Assembly: GCA_001899005.1 (NCBI GenBank)
Contig: MKUW01000007.1
Coordinates: forward strand, 341,782-405,781
Length of the DNA: 64,000 nt
Direction: 5' to 3'
DNA from: Chloroflexi bacterium 44-23
GTDB taxonomy: Bacteria > Chloroflexota > Anaerolineae > Anaerolineales > Anaerolineaceae
The first letter of the stretch is position 1. The number at the start of each line of letters is the position of its first letter. Of the stretch, positions 63,219 to 64,000 are shown in pieces. Made by a program: the position numbers and the translations under genes. The notes under the pieces are model-generated. The model saw nothing but the letters and a program-made list of their open reading frames with translations. It was not told the DNA's origin and did no database searches.

Positions 63219-64000
63219 ATGTTTAGGAACCCGAAACTATCTTTATACCAGGTAAATTCTTCTGGTGGAAAGATCTATGTAGACAAAAAGGTGCGGAAAT
63301 GGTTGGATTCCTTTGATAATCAAGGCGGTGAAAAAAGGTCTGAAAATGAGTGGAAGGTATACCGCCAGATCACCAAAGAAGGTTTCCCTGAAGATAAAAG
63401 TGTAGCTGAGCCAACCGAAATGCCTAAAATCTCCGTGGTATTGGTTTTATATAATAGTGTTAATTGGATTGAAAACCTGAATAAGATGTTTTTACAGTTA
63501 GCGCCCTGGCTGCATGAGATTATTGTGGTCGACAACGGCTCTGCGGATGGTTGTTTGTTGAAAATAAACCAGATTCAAGAAAAAGTAAAGCTGCTGCCTT
63601 TGGAACACTCCGTTTCTTTTGCTGCGGCTGTCAACCAAGGCGTGAGAACTGCCAGTGGTGATTTGTTTCTATTAATCAACCCTGATATCTGGATTCCGAA
63701 AAGCTCATTGTGGGGCTTAATTCACTTTTATCATGACCACAAGGATGCAGCGGCAATTGCTCCGAAGCTAATGTTAATGCAGGCACCTGGCTTTATAAAT
63801 TCAATTGGTAATCACGTTCCTCTCTTCCGCTGGGGATACGATCAAGGCCTGGGGCATCTGGATCTGGGGCAATTCGACCATATCCAAGAGATTGAAGCAG
63901 CCTGTTTCGCCACAGTGCTCATTCCCCGCGAGAAGTGGGAAAGTGTTGGAGAATTGGATGAAGGCTACCCGATGTATTATGAAGATTCGGATTGGTGCTA
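63219..64000 (+). CDS. Glycosyltransferase family 2, rhamnosyltransferase-like (partial, cut by window end)
   Basis: The frame from ATG 63219 stays open to the end of the window (260 codons). About 70 N-terminal residues precede the GT-A domain. ISVVLVLYNSVNWIENL, IIVVDNGSADG and LINPDIWIP hold the nucleotide-binding and metal-binding Asp residues (NPD instead of DxD, as in rhamnosyltransferases). The sequence breaks off in YYEDSDWC, the usual ED catalytic region. The place behind rfbCBAD fits use of dTDP-rhamnose. Confidence 0.88.
   Translation, partial: MFRNPKLSLYQVNSSGGKIYVDKKVRKWLDSFDNQGGEKRSENEWKVYRQITKEGFPEDKSVAEPTEMPKISVVLVLYNSVNWIENLNKMFLQLAPWLHEIIVVDNGSADGCLLKINQIQEKVKLLPLEHSVSFAAAVNQGVRTASGDLFLLINPDIWIPKSSLWGLIHFYHDHKDAAAIAPKLMLMQAPGFINSIGNHVPLFRWGYDQGLGHLDLGQFDHIQEIEAACFATVLIPREKWESVGELDEGYPMYYEDSDWC

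Noticed and set aside
1..64000. CRISPR arrays, insertion sequences, prophage, rRNA genes and in-window selenoproteins
   Set aside because: No regularly spaced repeats, transposase or phage motifs, rRNA sequence, or gene clearly interrupted by an in-frame TGA was seen on reading both strands.

Overview
The window looks like a chromosomal segment from an Anaerolineae-type member of the Chloroflexota. This is inferred from gene content and style, not from a marker gene: moderate-to-low GC, a CIRCE-controlled hrcA-grpE-dnaK-dnaJ-prmA operon, a T-box in front of valS, many site-2 protease and GT-C type membrane proteins, BMP-family nucleoside ABC transporters, a DUF951 gene and a large envelope polysaccharide locus. 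There are no phage genes, insertion sequences, CRISPR arrays or rRNA genes.

Layout. 1-6512: the 5' part of an XRE/cupin regulator cut by the window edge, a large single-span membrane protein of unknown function, a D-serine dehydratase-like PLP enzyme, an M50 protease, a selenocysteine tRNA gene and a PAP2 phosphatase. 6675-10464: a molybdenum hydroxylase operon (FAD subunit, then a fused 2Fe-2S/molybdopterin subunit of the selenium-dependent xanthine dehydrogenase type) behind a structured RNA leader. 10820-19686: a GT-C-like membrane protein, valS with its T-box, a lipoprotein, and a kamA-aldo/keto reductase pair. 20093-24866: first BMP-type ABC transporter operon (minus strand). 25594-31440: heat-shock operon. 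31441-42116: NAPRTase, then a long minus-strand operon with uridine phosphorylase-like enzyme, BMP lipoprotein, two permeases, ATPase, adenosine deaminase, histidine kinase and response regulator. This is a nucleoside uptake and salvage unit with its own two-component system. 42816-50271: housekeeping genes, including a PRTase, a GIY-YIG/galactokinase fusion, a TyrA-like protein, a small M50 protease, DUF951, a GT28 glycosyltransferase, tsaE-tsaB-rimI and a family 4 uracil-DNA glycosylase. 50313-64000: surface polysaccharide locus with UDP-sugar dehydrogenase, flippase, glycosyltransferases, O-antigen ligase-like and Wzz-like proteins, Wzm/Wzt exporter, complete dTDP-L-rhamnose pathway (rfbCBAD) and a GT2 enzyme cut by the window edge.

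Regulation readable from the sequence: a CIRCE element just downstream of a sigma-A promoter, a T-box with promoter and terminator, palindromic operators at both nucleoside-transporter promoters, intercistronic hairpins beside both bmp genes, extended -10 promoters, and a riboswitch-like leader on the xdh operon. The items most worth a second look are that leader, the tRNA-Sec gene next to a putative selenium-dependent hydroxylase, the GIY-YIG/galactokinase fusion with a preserved internal ribosome-binding site, a family of short intergenic repeats, and a permease without a normal start codon.
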